Assembly: GCA_001872925.1 (NCBI GenBank)
Contig: MNYD01000146.1
Location: 1 to 9,274 of the forward strand
Direction of reading: 5' to 3'
Length of the DNA stretch: 9,274 bases
Source: Dehalococcoidia bacterium CG2_30_46_19
GTDB lineage: Bacteria; Chloroflexota; Dehalococcoidia; GIF9; AB-539-J10
Both the position numbers and the translations under genes were made by a program. Numbering within the stretch: position 1 is the first letter of the stretch; the number at the start of each line of letters is the position of its first letter. Positions 1-6,892 of this stretch are shown here, piece by piece. The notes beneath the pieces were generated by a model. That model did not search any database and was not told the DNA's origin. It worked only from the letters and a program-made list of their open reading frames with translations.

Positions 1-444
1 TGCCAGGATTTCCCTTAGAAATACCAGCCTCTTTCGGAGAAACTCTATGAACTTGGCACCTTGCAATTTAGCTGAATAAGCAGGAGCTTCTCCTCTGGCA
101 TCATATATGTCTCCAGTGCCAAAGGGAGGGTCTATGTAGATTAGCCTAACCTTGCCTTTGACATCGGGGTCATTCGTCAATGTTTTGAGCACTTGCAGGT
201 TATCACCGAAGATGAGCTTGTTTGTCCAACCATCGCCGTTGCTGCCAAAGGTTTTTATTGGTTGTAAAGGCACAGCGAATGTATCTGCCAGTATATCCTC
301 TTCTCGCTCTTTATCAGCGTAGGTAAGCTCATATTCCTTCTTGGTCTCAAAGGGGATTATATGGCGATAGCTATCTGGCAAAGGTTTGCCTTCCTTCAAG
401 CATTGAGTGATAAATTCAATCTCGCCCTGGCTCAATTTGTTCAT
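1..444 (-). CDS. Site-specific DNA methyltransferase (beta class), 5' part only
   Basis: This gene reads leftward off the window edge; 148 codons are visible from ATG at 444 with no stop. An N-terminal region (about residues 1-75, containing the word LKEGKPLPD) leads into GDNLQVL (80-86) and then IYIDPPFGTG (102-111). DPPF is the catalytic motif IV of amino-methyltransferases, usually adenine-N6. Finding motif IV near the N-terminus, with motif I not yet reached, fits the beta-class order seen in type III Mod enzymes. The start is supported by AGAGG six bases upstream of the ATG. It follows the fic gene in the same direction after 53 nt, so the two may be cotranscribed. The partner restriction gene, if any, lies outside the window. 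The methyltransferase identity is firm; recognition site and R-M type cannot be told. Confidence 0.9.
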   Translation of the reverse strand, partial: MNKLSQGEIEFITQCLKEGKPLPDSYRHIIPFETKKEYELTYADKEREEDILADTFAVPLQPIKTFGSNGDGWTNKLIFGDNLQVLKTLTNDPDVKGKVRLIYIDPPFGTGDIYDARGEAPAYSAKLQGAKFIEFLRKRLVFLREILA

Positions 445-461
445 AAGCTACCTCTTCCGTT

Positions 462-493
462 TTCTCGGCAATTTCTCGGCAAATTCTCGGCAA
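462..493. repeat. Three direct repeats, 11-bp period, between fic and the methyltransferase
   Basis: The word TTCTCGGCAA (TTGCCGAGAA on the coding strand of the neighbours) occurs exactly three times, starting at 462, 473 and 484. The spacing is one base between copies, giving a strict 11-bp period, about one helical turn. The array fills most of the gap between the fic stop (498) and the methyltransferase start (444). Identical words on one DNA face could be an operator array for a regulator of the methyltransferase gene, or a slippage-prone tandem repeat. No function is shown by sequence alone. Confidence 0.75.
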
Positions 494-497
494 TAGG

Positions 498-1535
498 CTA
501 AACCAGCACATAATACCTGCCTTTTTGAGGCCCTATAGGTTTAATTAAATCCAGTTTCACCAATTCGTTTAAATGATTCCGCGCTGTCCGTTCAGAAACA
601 TTAAACATCTTCTGATACGTCTCTGTGGTTATTTTCAAATTTGTTTGTAAATACTTTAAAACTTCCCTCTGTCTTTCGTTCAAAAAGATTTGTCCCTTCT
701 TCTCTTTTACCCTTTTATCAAAGCTTAGCTCTAAGACTGCAGCTTTAACCCGATTCATACTGACAGCAACACCCTCACAGAAATATTCCAGCCAAGGTGT
801 TATATCCAATGTTTTTTGTTCTACCGTTTGCAACGCAGCATAATATCTCCCTCTATCCTCATTGTAATAATCATCAAGGGCGAAGAATCTTTTAGTATCA
901 AAGCCTTTCAGATAGAGAATCAGCGTGGCTAACGCTCTTGCAGTTCTACCGTTTCCATCTACAAAGGGGTGAATTCTAACGAACTCGTAATGAGAAATCC
1001 CGCTTAGTAATACAGGGTATAACTCATGTGCCTGACCACTGTTTAACCACGAGACAAAATCCCTCATAAGCTCAGGAACTTTGTTTTTAGGAGGCGGTTG
1101 AAAGATGACTTTGTGATGCCCATCCACAACCGCAACAGGCACCTTTCGATAGCATCCTGATTGACCTTCAGGTAAGATGTCTTGTGTGGTAAGCTGATGT
1201 ATCTTGAGAATAATCTCCTCAGTGATATATTTGACTCCTTCCTCACCAAGTCTATCAATATATTCAAGCACCTTGACATAGTTTACTATTTCCCTTTTAT
1301 CCTTATCCCAAGCAGCTATTTCCTTCCCGGCAAGCAAATTTGTTACTTGCTCCAAAGTTAAAGGATTACCCTCTATGCTTGTAGAATGATGAGCCATCTT
1401 AACAATTGCCTCTTTGCGTAGTTTCACTTCCCATTGCGGAAGAAGCGAGGCATTGAGAATCAACTCTCTAGCAGCAGCGATATCTGTAAGGTAGTTGATT
1501 ATCTTGTTAGTTACTCTAAAGTTTGGCTTAAACAT
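498..1535 (-). CDS. Fic family protein (probable AMP-transferase) with C-terminal winged helix
   Basis: The 345-aa protein has the complete Fic active-site motif IHPFVDGNGRTAR (188-200) with catalytic His189. The Fic family transfers AMP (or another nucleotide-derived group) from a nucleotide to hydroxyl side chains of target proteins. The S-x-x-x-E-G motif at 51-56 (STSIEG) precedes the Fic core and matches the inhibitory helix of class II Fic proteins, whose Glu (here E55) blocks productive ATP binding. The GCYRKVPVAV segment near 127-136 is where the target-binding flap lies. Residues about 283-345 look like a winged helix-turn-helix (SERTARNHLNELVKLDLI), a common C-terminal partner in this group that suggests DNA binding. 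Start ATG at 1535 has AAGGA six bases upstream. Such Fic genes are often found beside restriction-modification genes, as here. The target protein is unknown. Confidence 0.93.
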   Translation of the reverse strand: MFKPNFRVTNKIINYLTDIAAARELILNASLLPQWEVKLRKEAIVKMAHHSTSIEGNPLTLEQVTNLLAGKEIAAWDKDKREIVNYVKVLEYIDRLGEEGVKYITEEIILKIHQLTTQDILPEGQSGCYRKVPVAVVDGHHKVIFQPPPKNKVPELMRDFVSWLNSGQAHELYPVLLSGISHYEFVRIHPFVDGNGRTARALATLILYLKGFDTKRFFALDDYYNEDRGRYYAALQTVEQKTLDITPWLEYFCEGVAVSMNRVKAAVLELSFDKRVKEKKGQIFLNERQREVLKYLQTNLKITTETYQKMFNVSERTARNHLNELVKLDLIKPIGPQKGRYYVLV

Positions 1536-1641
1536 CCTTGTTCCTTCTAATGCTTAAGAAGTCCAGGTCGTATTTCTCAATCAGCTCTTCATCGGCGAAG
1601 CTGAAATAGCGATAACAGCAGTATAGCACCGCTAGGATAGG
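1528..1641 (-). pseudogene. Possible gene remnant: C-terminal tail overlapping fic start
   Basis: A minus-strand frame is open for 37 codons (1641-1531) and ends at TAA 1530-1528, overlapping the fic ATG by 8 nt. Its last part reads YFSFADEELIEKYDLDF and continues to a basic C-terminus ending NKDV, which has a natural protein-like composition. No start codon with a ribosome site is present, and the frame is closed upstream by TAA at 1644-1642. The stop-over-start overlap is typical of operons, so this may be the 3' end of a gene that once preceded fic and lost its 5' part. Family not recognised. It could also be chance. Confidence 0.3.
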
Positions 1642-1667
1642 TTAGGGAAATCTCTGGCAGCGCGCGC
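1639..1667. repeat. Diverged dispersed repeat, copy 1
   Basis: This 29-bp segment matches 7291-7319 in the same orientation at 23 of 29 positions, including an exact AGGGAAATC core. Looser similarity continues for about 40 bp downstream of both (TATGG, then TTCCCG, then ATCTG in the same order, with gaps). The match is weak enough that chance is not excluded. If real, the two copies bracket the membrane-protein gene and the whole plus-strand restriction operon. Confidence 0.35.
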
Positions 1668-1676
1668 ATTATGGCT

Positions 1677-1754
1677 TTATTCCCGCTCTAAATCTGTTTC
1701 AAGCATCGAGGTGAAATCCTGATATTTGCCCTCCTTAGCGTTTGGAAGAATAAA
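1677..1754 (-). pseudogene. Short protein-like tail, possible gene relic
   Basis: A 25-codon open stretch between TGA (1757-1755) and TAA (1679-1677) reads FILPNAKEGKYQDF and continues SMLETDLERE. The charged, helix-like ending resembles a natural C-terminus, but there is no start codon with a ribosome site and no upstream continuation. I do not recognise the family. It is recorded only because it sits among other signs of decay. Confidence 0.15.
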
Positions 1755-1766
1755 TCATAGCTTTTG

Positions 1767-1787
1767 AAAAAGGGGATTTGACCCTTT
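1767..1787 (-). terminator. Weak intrinsic-terminator-like hairpin
   Basis: On the minus strand AAAGGG, a 7-nt loop, then CCCTTT forms a 6-bp stem whose downstream arm runs into five T residues. It lies about 230 nt beyond the stop of the membrane-protein gene, in the right orientation to end its transcript. The stem is short and AT-rich at its base, so termination would be weak. Confidence 0.3.
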
Positions 1788-2014
1788 GATGGATAGCAGA
1801 GTTAGCAAAGCGATGTATTGTTATTAAGTGTGTGCCTTGTGAGGAAGGAAAAATCATTACATTGGGGTGTCGGTCTAAAGAACCCTAGTGACGTTCGCTC
1901 CGCCTTTGTGCCAAGACCTGGCTCAGATAATGCTCACCTCCTGCGAGTACATTGCTGAAATGTTCGTTGTTTAGTCTAGGGAGCATTTGAGACAGGTGGA
2001 TGAGAAATCTCTTT

Positions 2015-2659
2015 CTACGAATCGTCAGAAAGGGATCGTCCAAAGTAGAATTCCCAATTAGTAGCATAATCCATAATGGTATGGGCAATAATGCCAGCAA
2101 AGAATAATCCAATGAGCCACGGAGGACAAGTTGCACTATTACGATACCATATCCATGGAATGCCTGTAGGAACAAGAACAAATGCATTGGCAACTATCCA
2201 GTGTAGTGATGTCCCATGGAAAACCTGTTTGACATGTGGGAGAAACACACCAAAGAGCCAGAGAGTGTCGATGAGTAGCAATACAAGGTAGGAACTGATG
2301 AACCTGGGTTGGTTTTGTAAGGAGAAAGCTAAAACAAAGAAAATGAAAGCTTCAAATCCCAGGAATAGGAAGTCCCACAAAGGTTGCCCTTTCCAGTGTA
2401 TCTGCTGCGGCTGTTCAATATAGTAGTGGTCAAAATGTCGCATCGCACCGTGCACAAACCTCACCACAGTTGACACGAAGATGATAAAGAACACCCACAG
2501 TATCCAGTCTTCTAATAAAGCGGGTAACTGGAACTGATTTTCATCGTTGATTACAAGTTCCTCAAGTCCGGCGGCTAGTGCCAAGCCGGCCACTACCATG
2601 TAGAGGATTCTTAGAGTCTGTACAGAATTCTCAAGGACACTTCTATTATGCCCAACCAC
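2015..2659 (-). CDS. Six-helix integral membrane protein of unknown function
   Basis: The 214-aa product has hydrophobic stretches at about 16-36, 52-72, 94-114, 121-141, 153-172 and 180-199, consistent with six transmembrane helices and short loops. It ends in a hydrophilic tail (WEFYFGRSLSDDS). Histidines and acidic residues between helices (HFDHYY at 75-80, HTIMDY at 193-198) are notable but do not define a known active site. I do not recognise the family. The start is GTG at 2659, supported by GAGG seven bases upstream; the first in-frame ATG is at codon 21, inside the first helix, and is less likely. It is divergent from the restriction operon across a 261-bp gap. It could be a defence accessory, a cargo gene or unrelated. 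Confidence 0.75.
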   Translation of the reverse strand: MVGHNRSVLENSVQTLRILYMVVAGLALAAGLEELVINDENQFQLPALLEDWILWVFFIIFVSTVVRFVHGAMRHFDHYYIEQPQQIHWKGQPLWDFLFLGFEAFIFFVLAFSLQNQPRFISSYLVLLLIDTLWLFGVFLPHVKQVFHGTSLHWIVANAFVLVPTGIPWIWYRNSATCPPWLIGLFFAGIIAHTIMDYATNWEFYFGRSLSDDS

Positions 2660-2687
2660 CTAGCGCCTCGGTAGATATCATAAAGTC

Positions 2688-2714
2688 AGTATATCCGCTA
2701 ACTTCGGTTGTTAA
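2688..2714 (-). promoter_or_regulatory. Possible promoter for the membrane-protein gene
   Basis: On the minus strand TTAACA (2714-2709) and TATACT (2693-2688) are separated by 15 bp, shorter than the preferred 17. The -10 match is good and lies about 30 nt upstream of the GTG start. Weak prediction. Confidence 0.3.
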
Positions 2715-2862
2715 TGTCGATTCAAGTGGAATGCCTCGGACCATCATCGGTACTTGTTTTACCAAATGGATTTAGAATAGCTATCCCGTAAATCCTTCAT
2801 TTCTAAGTCTATTATACTGCACATGACTCATTACACAAAGTGACGAACTATTGGCCTCTTTG

Positions 2863-2891
2863 TTCTCATTCGCATTTATAGGATGTATAAT
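2863..2891 (+). promoter_or_regulatory. Probable sigma-70-type promoter of the restriction-modification operon
   Basis: A perfect TATAAT -10 box sits at 2886-2891 with TTCTCA (four of six matches to TTGACA) at 2863-2868, spacing 17 bp. The predicted start of transcription near 2898 leaves a leader of only about 20-35 nt before the methyltransferase start. No separate promoter is needed for the helicase and nuclease genes, which follow with almost no gaps. Confidence 0.6.
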
Positions 2892-2914
2892 ATCGCTGAC
2901 CGATAAGATAGTGC

Positions 2915-2919
2915 GGAGG
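2915..2919 (+). promoter_or_regulatory. Shine-Dalgarno site that makes the methyltransferase start ambiguous
   Basis: GGAGG lies only one base before ATG 2921 and 13 bases before the next in-frame ATG at 2933. Neither spacing is ideal (5-9 is usual). A TAG in frame at 2909-2911 rules out starts further upstream. Either ATG may be used; the choice changes only the first four residues. Confidence 0.5.
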
Positions 2920-2920
2920 T

Positions 2921-4870
2921 ATGTCGAACAGTATGGCCAAGGGAGAACAGAAGGGCTTAGGCGACGAGTTGTTTGGTACAAGGATGGGTGAGTTCCGCGA
3001 CGCCTCAGGCCCAGTAAAAGGTGAGTTTGTCCCTCCACCTGATGTATCCGGCACAGAGGAAATAGAGGAAGCTCTCCCTGAACAGGAAGAGTTCTGGCGA
3101 GCTCCCGTTCGCTTCGGCTCAATACCCGTAGATAGAGAGCCTTTGGGCTGGGACGGAAGGCGCGGCTTTCGCAAATGGTATCCCCAAGTGATGCTCCCGA
3201 CTCAGGTTGTGGAGCGTGTTAGCTTTGGTCACCCGGAACTAGAGCCTAACCGTCTTTTCTGGGGAGATAATCTTCACGTGATGCGCCAACTCCCTTCTGA
3301 AAGTATTGACCTTATCTACATTGACCCGCCCTTCTTCTCTGGCAAGCAGTATAATGTTATCTTTGGTGACCAGAACGAGTTACGTTCTTTTAGTGATATA
3401 TGGGATGGTGGGATGCCAGGTTATCTCATCTGGCTCAATGCTAGACTTTACGAAATGAAACGTCTGCTGAAAAAGACAGGCTCAATTTATATCCATCTGG
3501 ACTGGCACGCTGGACACTATGTGAAGCAGGAGATGGATAAGATATTTGGCTATGGCGGTCTGTCTGGAAATGGGCCCGGGTTTAAGACTGAAATAGTTTG
3601 GCAATACTCATGGGGTGTGAGGACTGATAAGCGATGGAACCGAAAGCATGACATTATTCTATTCTACTCTAGGGAGAGTGAATTTACGTTTAACGCCAAC
3701 GATGTGCGTGAACCTCACCTGCTTGTAGCTGAATCCAGCAAGCAACTCATTAAATACACTGGTAGTCTTACTCATGACAGAAAATGGAATAAAGGTTTTG
3801 ATGAATCTGGAGCATTACCAACAGACGTATGGTATATCGCTACAATAAATGCTCAATCTAAGGAACGCATAGGCTATCCAACTCAAAAACCTGAAGCTCT
3901 TCTTGAGCGAATAATATTGGGGAGTTCAAATCAAAACGATGTTGTTGCAGACTTCTTCTGTGGCGGGGGCACGACACCTGCCGTAGCTCAGCGACTTGGT
4001 CGTCGCTGGATAGCCTGTGACCAATCCCGTGTCGCGGTGGCCATCACCGCTGATAGAGTAGCAAAACTCTCTGAACAAATTTCGTTAGAGCAGGCTAGTA
4101 AAACATTCACCGTCCCCGATTTTACCGTTGAGCACTGGGGTATCTACGAGGCTAAACGTCTCTCGGAAACTCCGCCAGACCAGTTCCGCCAGTTTGTGCT
4201 CCGCGCCTATGGAGCAGTCCCGGACAATTCCGAAGCAGGCATCCACGGACACAAGGGCGCTATACCCGTCTGGGTTGGTGAGCCTTCCCAGAAATCGCAG
4301 GTAACAGCACAGGATGTAGTAAACTTCGCTAATGCCGTGCGTAAGACACCACGCTATCAGCAGGATAATCTCCGGGACGGGATTATGCTTGCCTGGGCTT
4401 TCCGCGAGGATGCAGTGCAGGCAGCACAGCAACTCCGTGAACAGGAAGCCACCGATTTGAACTTTATCCGTCTTGATATGATTCGTATTGACTCACTGCA
4501 ATTCCGTCAACATGTCAGCGTTTTGTCCACAGCTGATAAGGCGGACTACAGCACATTTTTGACATTCGTTATGCCACCGAGGGTTGAAGTTGGTTGGAAG
4601 AAACTGAGCGGGCTAACCTATCGTTTTGATGTAAGCGAAACCGTAGTATTGAACGCTGGGGGTAAGATAATCAACGTCCAGTGGGACTTTGACTACAATG
4701 GTACGTTCACTAGTACCCAGGGTTTCTCATTCATCCGTAACGCTACCAAAGAGCCTGCCCTTCTGGTTGATTATACCTTCCCGGCAACTGGGCAATATCG
4801 TATTGCCTGCAAGGTACAGGATGACATTGGTGGCGAGGGTTTATGGACAGGTCGTATTGAGGTTAATTAG
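2921..4870 (+). CDS. Beta-class DNA methyltransferase (type III-like Mod) with degenerate nuclease-like and PKD-like C-terminal domains
   Basis: This 649-aa protein has GDNLHVM (115-121), catalytic IYIDPPF (132-138), YPTQKPEALLERII (319-332) and the SAM-binding loop FFCGGGTT (345-352). The order IV-then-I is that of beta-class amino-methyltransferases, so it should methylate adenine N6 (less likely cytosine N4). An acidic leader (about 1-60) precedes the catalytic domain. Residues about 408-525 have the layout of an Mrr-like restriction fold often attached to such enzymes (FRQFVLRAYGA, GIHG, VVNFANAV, DGIMLAWAFREDA), but the expected GIDG Asp is His442 and the expected QVK segment is VWVGEP, so it looks catalytically dead. 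Residues about 560-649 end in a PKD-like beta-sandwich pattern (WDFDYNGT, YTFPATGQYRIACKVQDD). First gene of the operon; the helicase starts 3 nt after its stop. Confidence 0.92.
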   Translation: MSNSMAKGEQKGLGDELFGTRMGEFRDASGPVKGEFVPPPDVSGTEEIEEALPEQEEFWRAPVRFGSIPVDREPLGWDGRRGFRKWYPQVMLPTQVVERVSFGHPELEPNRLFWGDNLHVMRQLPSESIDLIYIDPPFFSGKQYNVIFGDQNELRSFSDIWDGGMPGYLIWLNARLYEMKRLLKKTGSIYIHLDWHAGHYVKQEMDKIFGYGGLSGNGPGFKTEIVWQYSWGVRTDKRWNRKHDIILFYSRESEFTFNANDVREPHLLVAESSKQLIKYTGSLTHDRKWNKGFDESGALPTDVWYIATINAQSKERIGYPTQKPEALLERIILGSSNQNDVVADFFCGGGTTPAVAQRLGRRWIACDQSRVAVAITADRVAKLSEQISLEQASKTFTVPDFTVEHWGIYEAKRLSETPPDQFRQFVLRAYGAVPDNSEAGIHGHKGAIPVWVGEPSQKSQVTAQDVVNFANAVRKTPRYQQDNLRDGIMLAWAFREDAVQAAQQLREQEATDLNFIRLDMIRIDSLQFRQHVSVLSTADKADYSTFLTFVMPPRVEVGWKKLSGLTYRFDVSETVVLNAGGKIINVQWDFDYNGTFTSTQGFSFIRNATKEPALLVDYTFPATGQYRIACKVQDDIGGEGLWTGRIEVN

Positions 4871-4873
4871 CTA

Positions 4874-6892
4874 ATGTTTAACGAATTTGCCAGATACGAA
4901 GATGATTTTAAGGCGTGGTGCCAAAACGGCTATCCTACCGACTTTCCCGACACATATCGCTACATTGATTTTCTCAGTGACCCAACTAATGACCAGGTCC
5001 CACGAAAAGATACTCTATGGCGTCACCAGTGGGAAGCCTTTCTACGAGTTATTTACTCCTACGAGGTTCTAGGCAAGCAAACTATCGGTGAACACGGTCT
5101 GCTGCTCAATATTGTAACCGGCGGTGGCAAGACAGCAGTCATTGCCGCCATAGTAGCCTGGCTGCGCATCTCCCACGGCGTACAGAGGTTCCTGCTCCTC
5201 TGCCCTAATCTTATTGTACGTGACCGTTTGGATGATGACTTTGATAAGGGTAAGGTATTCAAGGTTAGAGACCTGTTGCCGGATTGGTCAAATGTGCGTC
5301 CTGTGGATTTTGACTTGACCACGCTTGGCGGTGGCAAAAGCAGCGGCTGGCCGAGCTTGTTAGGAGCTAGCATTGTACTTGGCAACATACATCAGTTTTA
5401 TCAAAGCAACATGGCGGGCAAAACTAATCTGTCAGCGATGATGAACGGGCCTGATTTTGCCCTCTTCAATGACGAGGCACACAACTCCCCGGCAGAGGAA
5501 TATACGGCTACACTACAGGCTATTGAAAAGAAGGTATTGCTGCGTATAGACACCACTGCTACACCCGATAGGGCTGACGGCAAAGCTCCTGACAGTGACA
5601 TGATTTACGAGTATAACGTGAATGATGCCTTAGCTGATGTTCTTATCGCTACACCGGTAGTCTACCAGCCAGATATCAAGACTGTAGAACTCACTTATAC
5701 AGATGCCTTAACAGGAGTTACAAAGAGGGTTGAAGAGATTGACTGGGAGGAAGTTGACCGTAAGGGACTCACCGCCACTCAATGGGTTACTGATGATAAG
5801 CCAATGCGGCAACAGATGGCAATTGCCCTCAAGCGTCTGCAAGAGCAAGAAATGCGAGCAAAGGGACGTTACCAACCTATACTGTTTGTCGTTGCCGTCT
5901 GTAAGAAGGATGCAGAAAAAGCGGCGAACACTCTTTCAAAGGTCTTTAAGGTCAACACACTACTAGTAACGGAGGATAGCCCCGAAGAGGATAGAAAAAA
6001 AGCACGTGAGTTGGGGCGTCAGCAGAAGACTAAGACCCCGTACAAGGCAGTTGTTAGTGTTCTTATGTTACGTGAGGGATGGGACGTGCCAGAAGTAGGC
6101 ATCATCCTTCTTCTTCGCAAGTTTACCAGCAAAGTATATGGCCAGCAGGTGATTGGCCGCGGGCTACGTCGAGTCCGTGGAAAGGGCATGTCACCCGACG
6201 AACCACAGATTTGTGCAGTAGTAGACCATCCGAAGCTAGAGCACTATTGGCTTTGGGACATTTTCAACTGTAAAATTCGTTCAAGTGTTACCACAGAGCA
6301 AATGTTCGATGAGGTCGAGGATTTGCCCCAACCCCCACCACGCCAAGAGATTTCTCGGCCGGACTTTGTTATTGACGTTCCAAAAGAAATTGAAGGACTC
6401 ATTGACAATGGCGAATTTGAGGTAACACAAATTGGTGTAGCTCAACCCGTCGAGAATTGGGCAGAAGTCCTTGCATCTCTTGAGTACAGCAGAGAGACAG
6501 TCGAGATAACCGGGGTTGAAATTAGGTCAGTTATCAGCGAGGAACTGGCAGGCATGAAATGGAAAACAATTCACAGTGCTCCAGACCTTCCCAAAAATGG
6601 TGACATTGGAGTAGAAGTTACCGATGATACCATGCGGGAAGCTATAAAGAGCCGAGTGCTGGAGATTGCTGAGGAGTTATGTGTCAAGGCGGGCTATGCT
6701 GCAGGTTTTCGAGGCGAGGTCTACAGTGCCCTGATGCAACATATCAGGGGTAAATTCCTTGATGGAGTATCCCTCGGTCTGGCTGACCGACGTGGCCTTG
6801 ATTATGCTTGGAAAATGTTGGATCAAGTCACTGCTAAGGTTGCTGCTATTCCCGGGCTTGTGGGAGGAATAATAGAGTATGCCAATAAGTAA
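4874..6892 (+). CDS. DEAH-box helicase/translocase, type III Res-like subunit lacking its own nuclease domain
   Basis: The 672-aa protein carries a full superfamily 2 motor: Walker A VTGGGKT (81-87), DEAH (200-203), TAT (228-230), REGWDVP (400-406) and arginine-finger motif QQVIGRGLRR (424-433). This set matches the Res subunit of type III and related restriction enzymes, which use ATP hydrolysis to move on or switch along DNA. Residues 434-672 form a C-terminal region without a visible PD-(D/E)XK motif. Classical Res proteins have the nuclease at this end; here the protein stops at NK and the nuclease is supplied by the next, overlapping gene. The start ATG at 4874 follows the methyltransferase stop by 3 nt, with GAGG 11 bases upstream, indicating translational coupling. 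It probably acts in complex with the methyltransferase and the small nuclease. Confidence 0.92.
   Translation: MFNEFARYEDDFKAWCQNGYPTDFPDTYRYIDFLSDPTNDQVPRKDTLWRHQWEAFLRVIYSYEVLGKQTIGEHGLLLNIVTGGGKTAVIAAIVAWLRISHGVQRFLLLCPNLIVRDRLDDDFDKGKVFKVRDLLPDWSNVRPVDFDLTTLGGGKSSGWPSLLGASIVLGNIHQFYQSNMAGKTNLSAMMNGPDFALFNDEAHNSPAEEYTATLQAIEKKVLLRIDTTATPDRADGKAPDSDMIYEYNVNDALADVLIATPVVYQPDIKTVELTYTDALTGVTKRVEEIDWEEVDRKGLTATQWVTDDKPMRQQMAIALKRLQEQEMRAKGRYQPILFVVAVCKKDAEKAANTLSKVFKVNTLLVTEDSPEEDRKKARELGRQQKTKTPYKAVVSVLMLREGWDVPEVGIILLLRKFTSKVYGQQVIGRGLRRVRGKGMSPDEPQICAVVDHPKLEHYWLWDIFNCKIRSSVTTEQMFDEVEDLPQPPPRQEISRPDFVIDVPKEIEGLIDNGEFEVTQIGVAQPVENWAEVLASLEYSRETVEITGVEIRSVISEELAGMKWKTIHSAPDLPKNGDIGVEVTDDTMREAIKSRVLEIAEELCVKAGYAAGFRGEVYSALMQHIRGKFLDGVSLGLADRRGLDYAWKMLDQVTAKVAAIPGLVGGIIEYANK
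6862..6867 (+). promoter_or_regulatory. Internal ribosome-binding site for the small nuclease gene
   Basis: GGGAGG within the last codons of the helicase gene lies 11 bases before ATG 6879. It supports independent initiation of the nuclease rather than accidental disruption of one long gene. Confidence 0.55.

Larger units (their letters stand above)
1536..2014. other. Gene-poor stretch between fic and the membrane-protein gene
   Basis: About 480 bp with no convincing intact gene. It holds the possible remnant that overlaps fic, a second short protein-like tail at 1677-1754, a segment at 1639-1667 resembling sequence downstream of the nuclease gene, and a weak terminator-like hairpin at 1767-1787. 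A minus-strand frame covers 1885-2193, but its first half is a shadow of the membrane-protein gene. The pattern of fragments suggests a site of past insertion and decay rather than an active regulatory region. Confidence 0.5.

Noticed and set aside
1885..2193. 102-codon minus-strand frame with a protein-like tail
   Set aside because: More than half overlaps the membrane-protein gene in another frame, the overlap carries the hydrophobic part as a shadow, and no ribosome site was seen at its start. A frameshifted extension of the membrane gene was considered, but that protein ends naturally.
4085..4432. Antisense open frames inside the methyltransferase and helicase genes
   Set aside because: They are shadows of strongly supported genes, with no ribosome sites or recognisable motifs.
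5324..5350. Second glycine-rich GGGKSSGW segment in the helicase resembling another P-loop
   Set aside because: It lies between the Walker A and DEAH motifs of the same RecA-like domain, where a second nucleotide site is not expected, and its context does not fit a P-loop.
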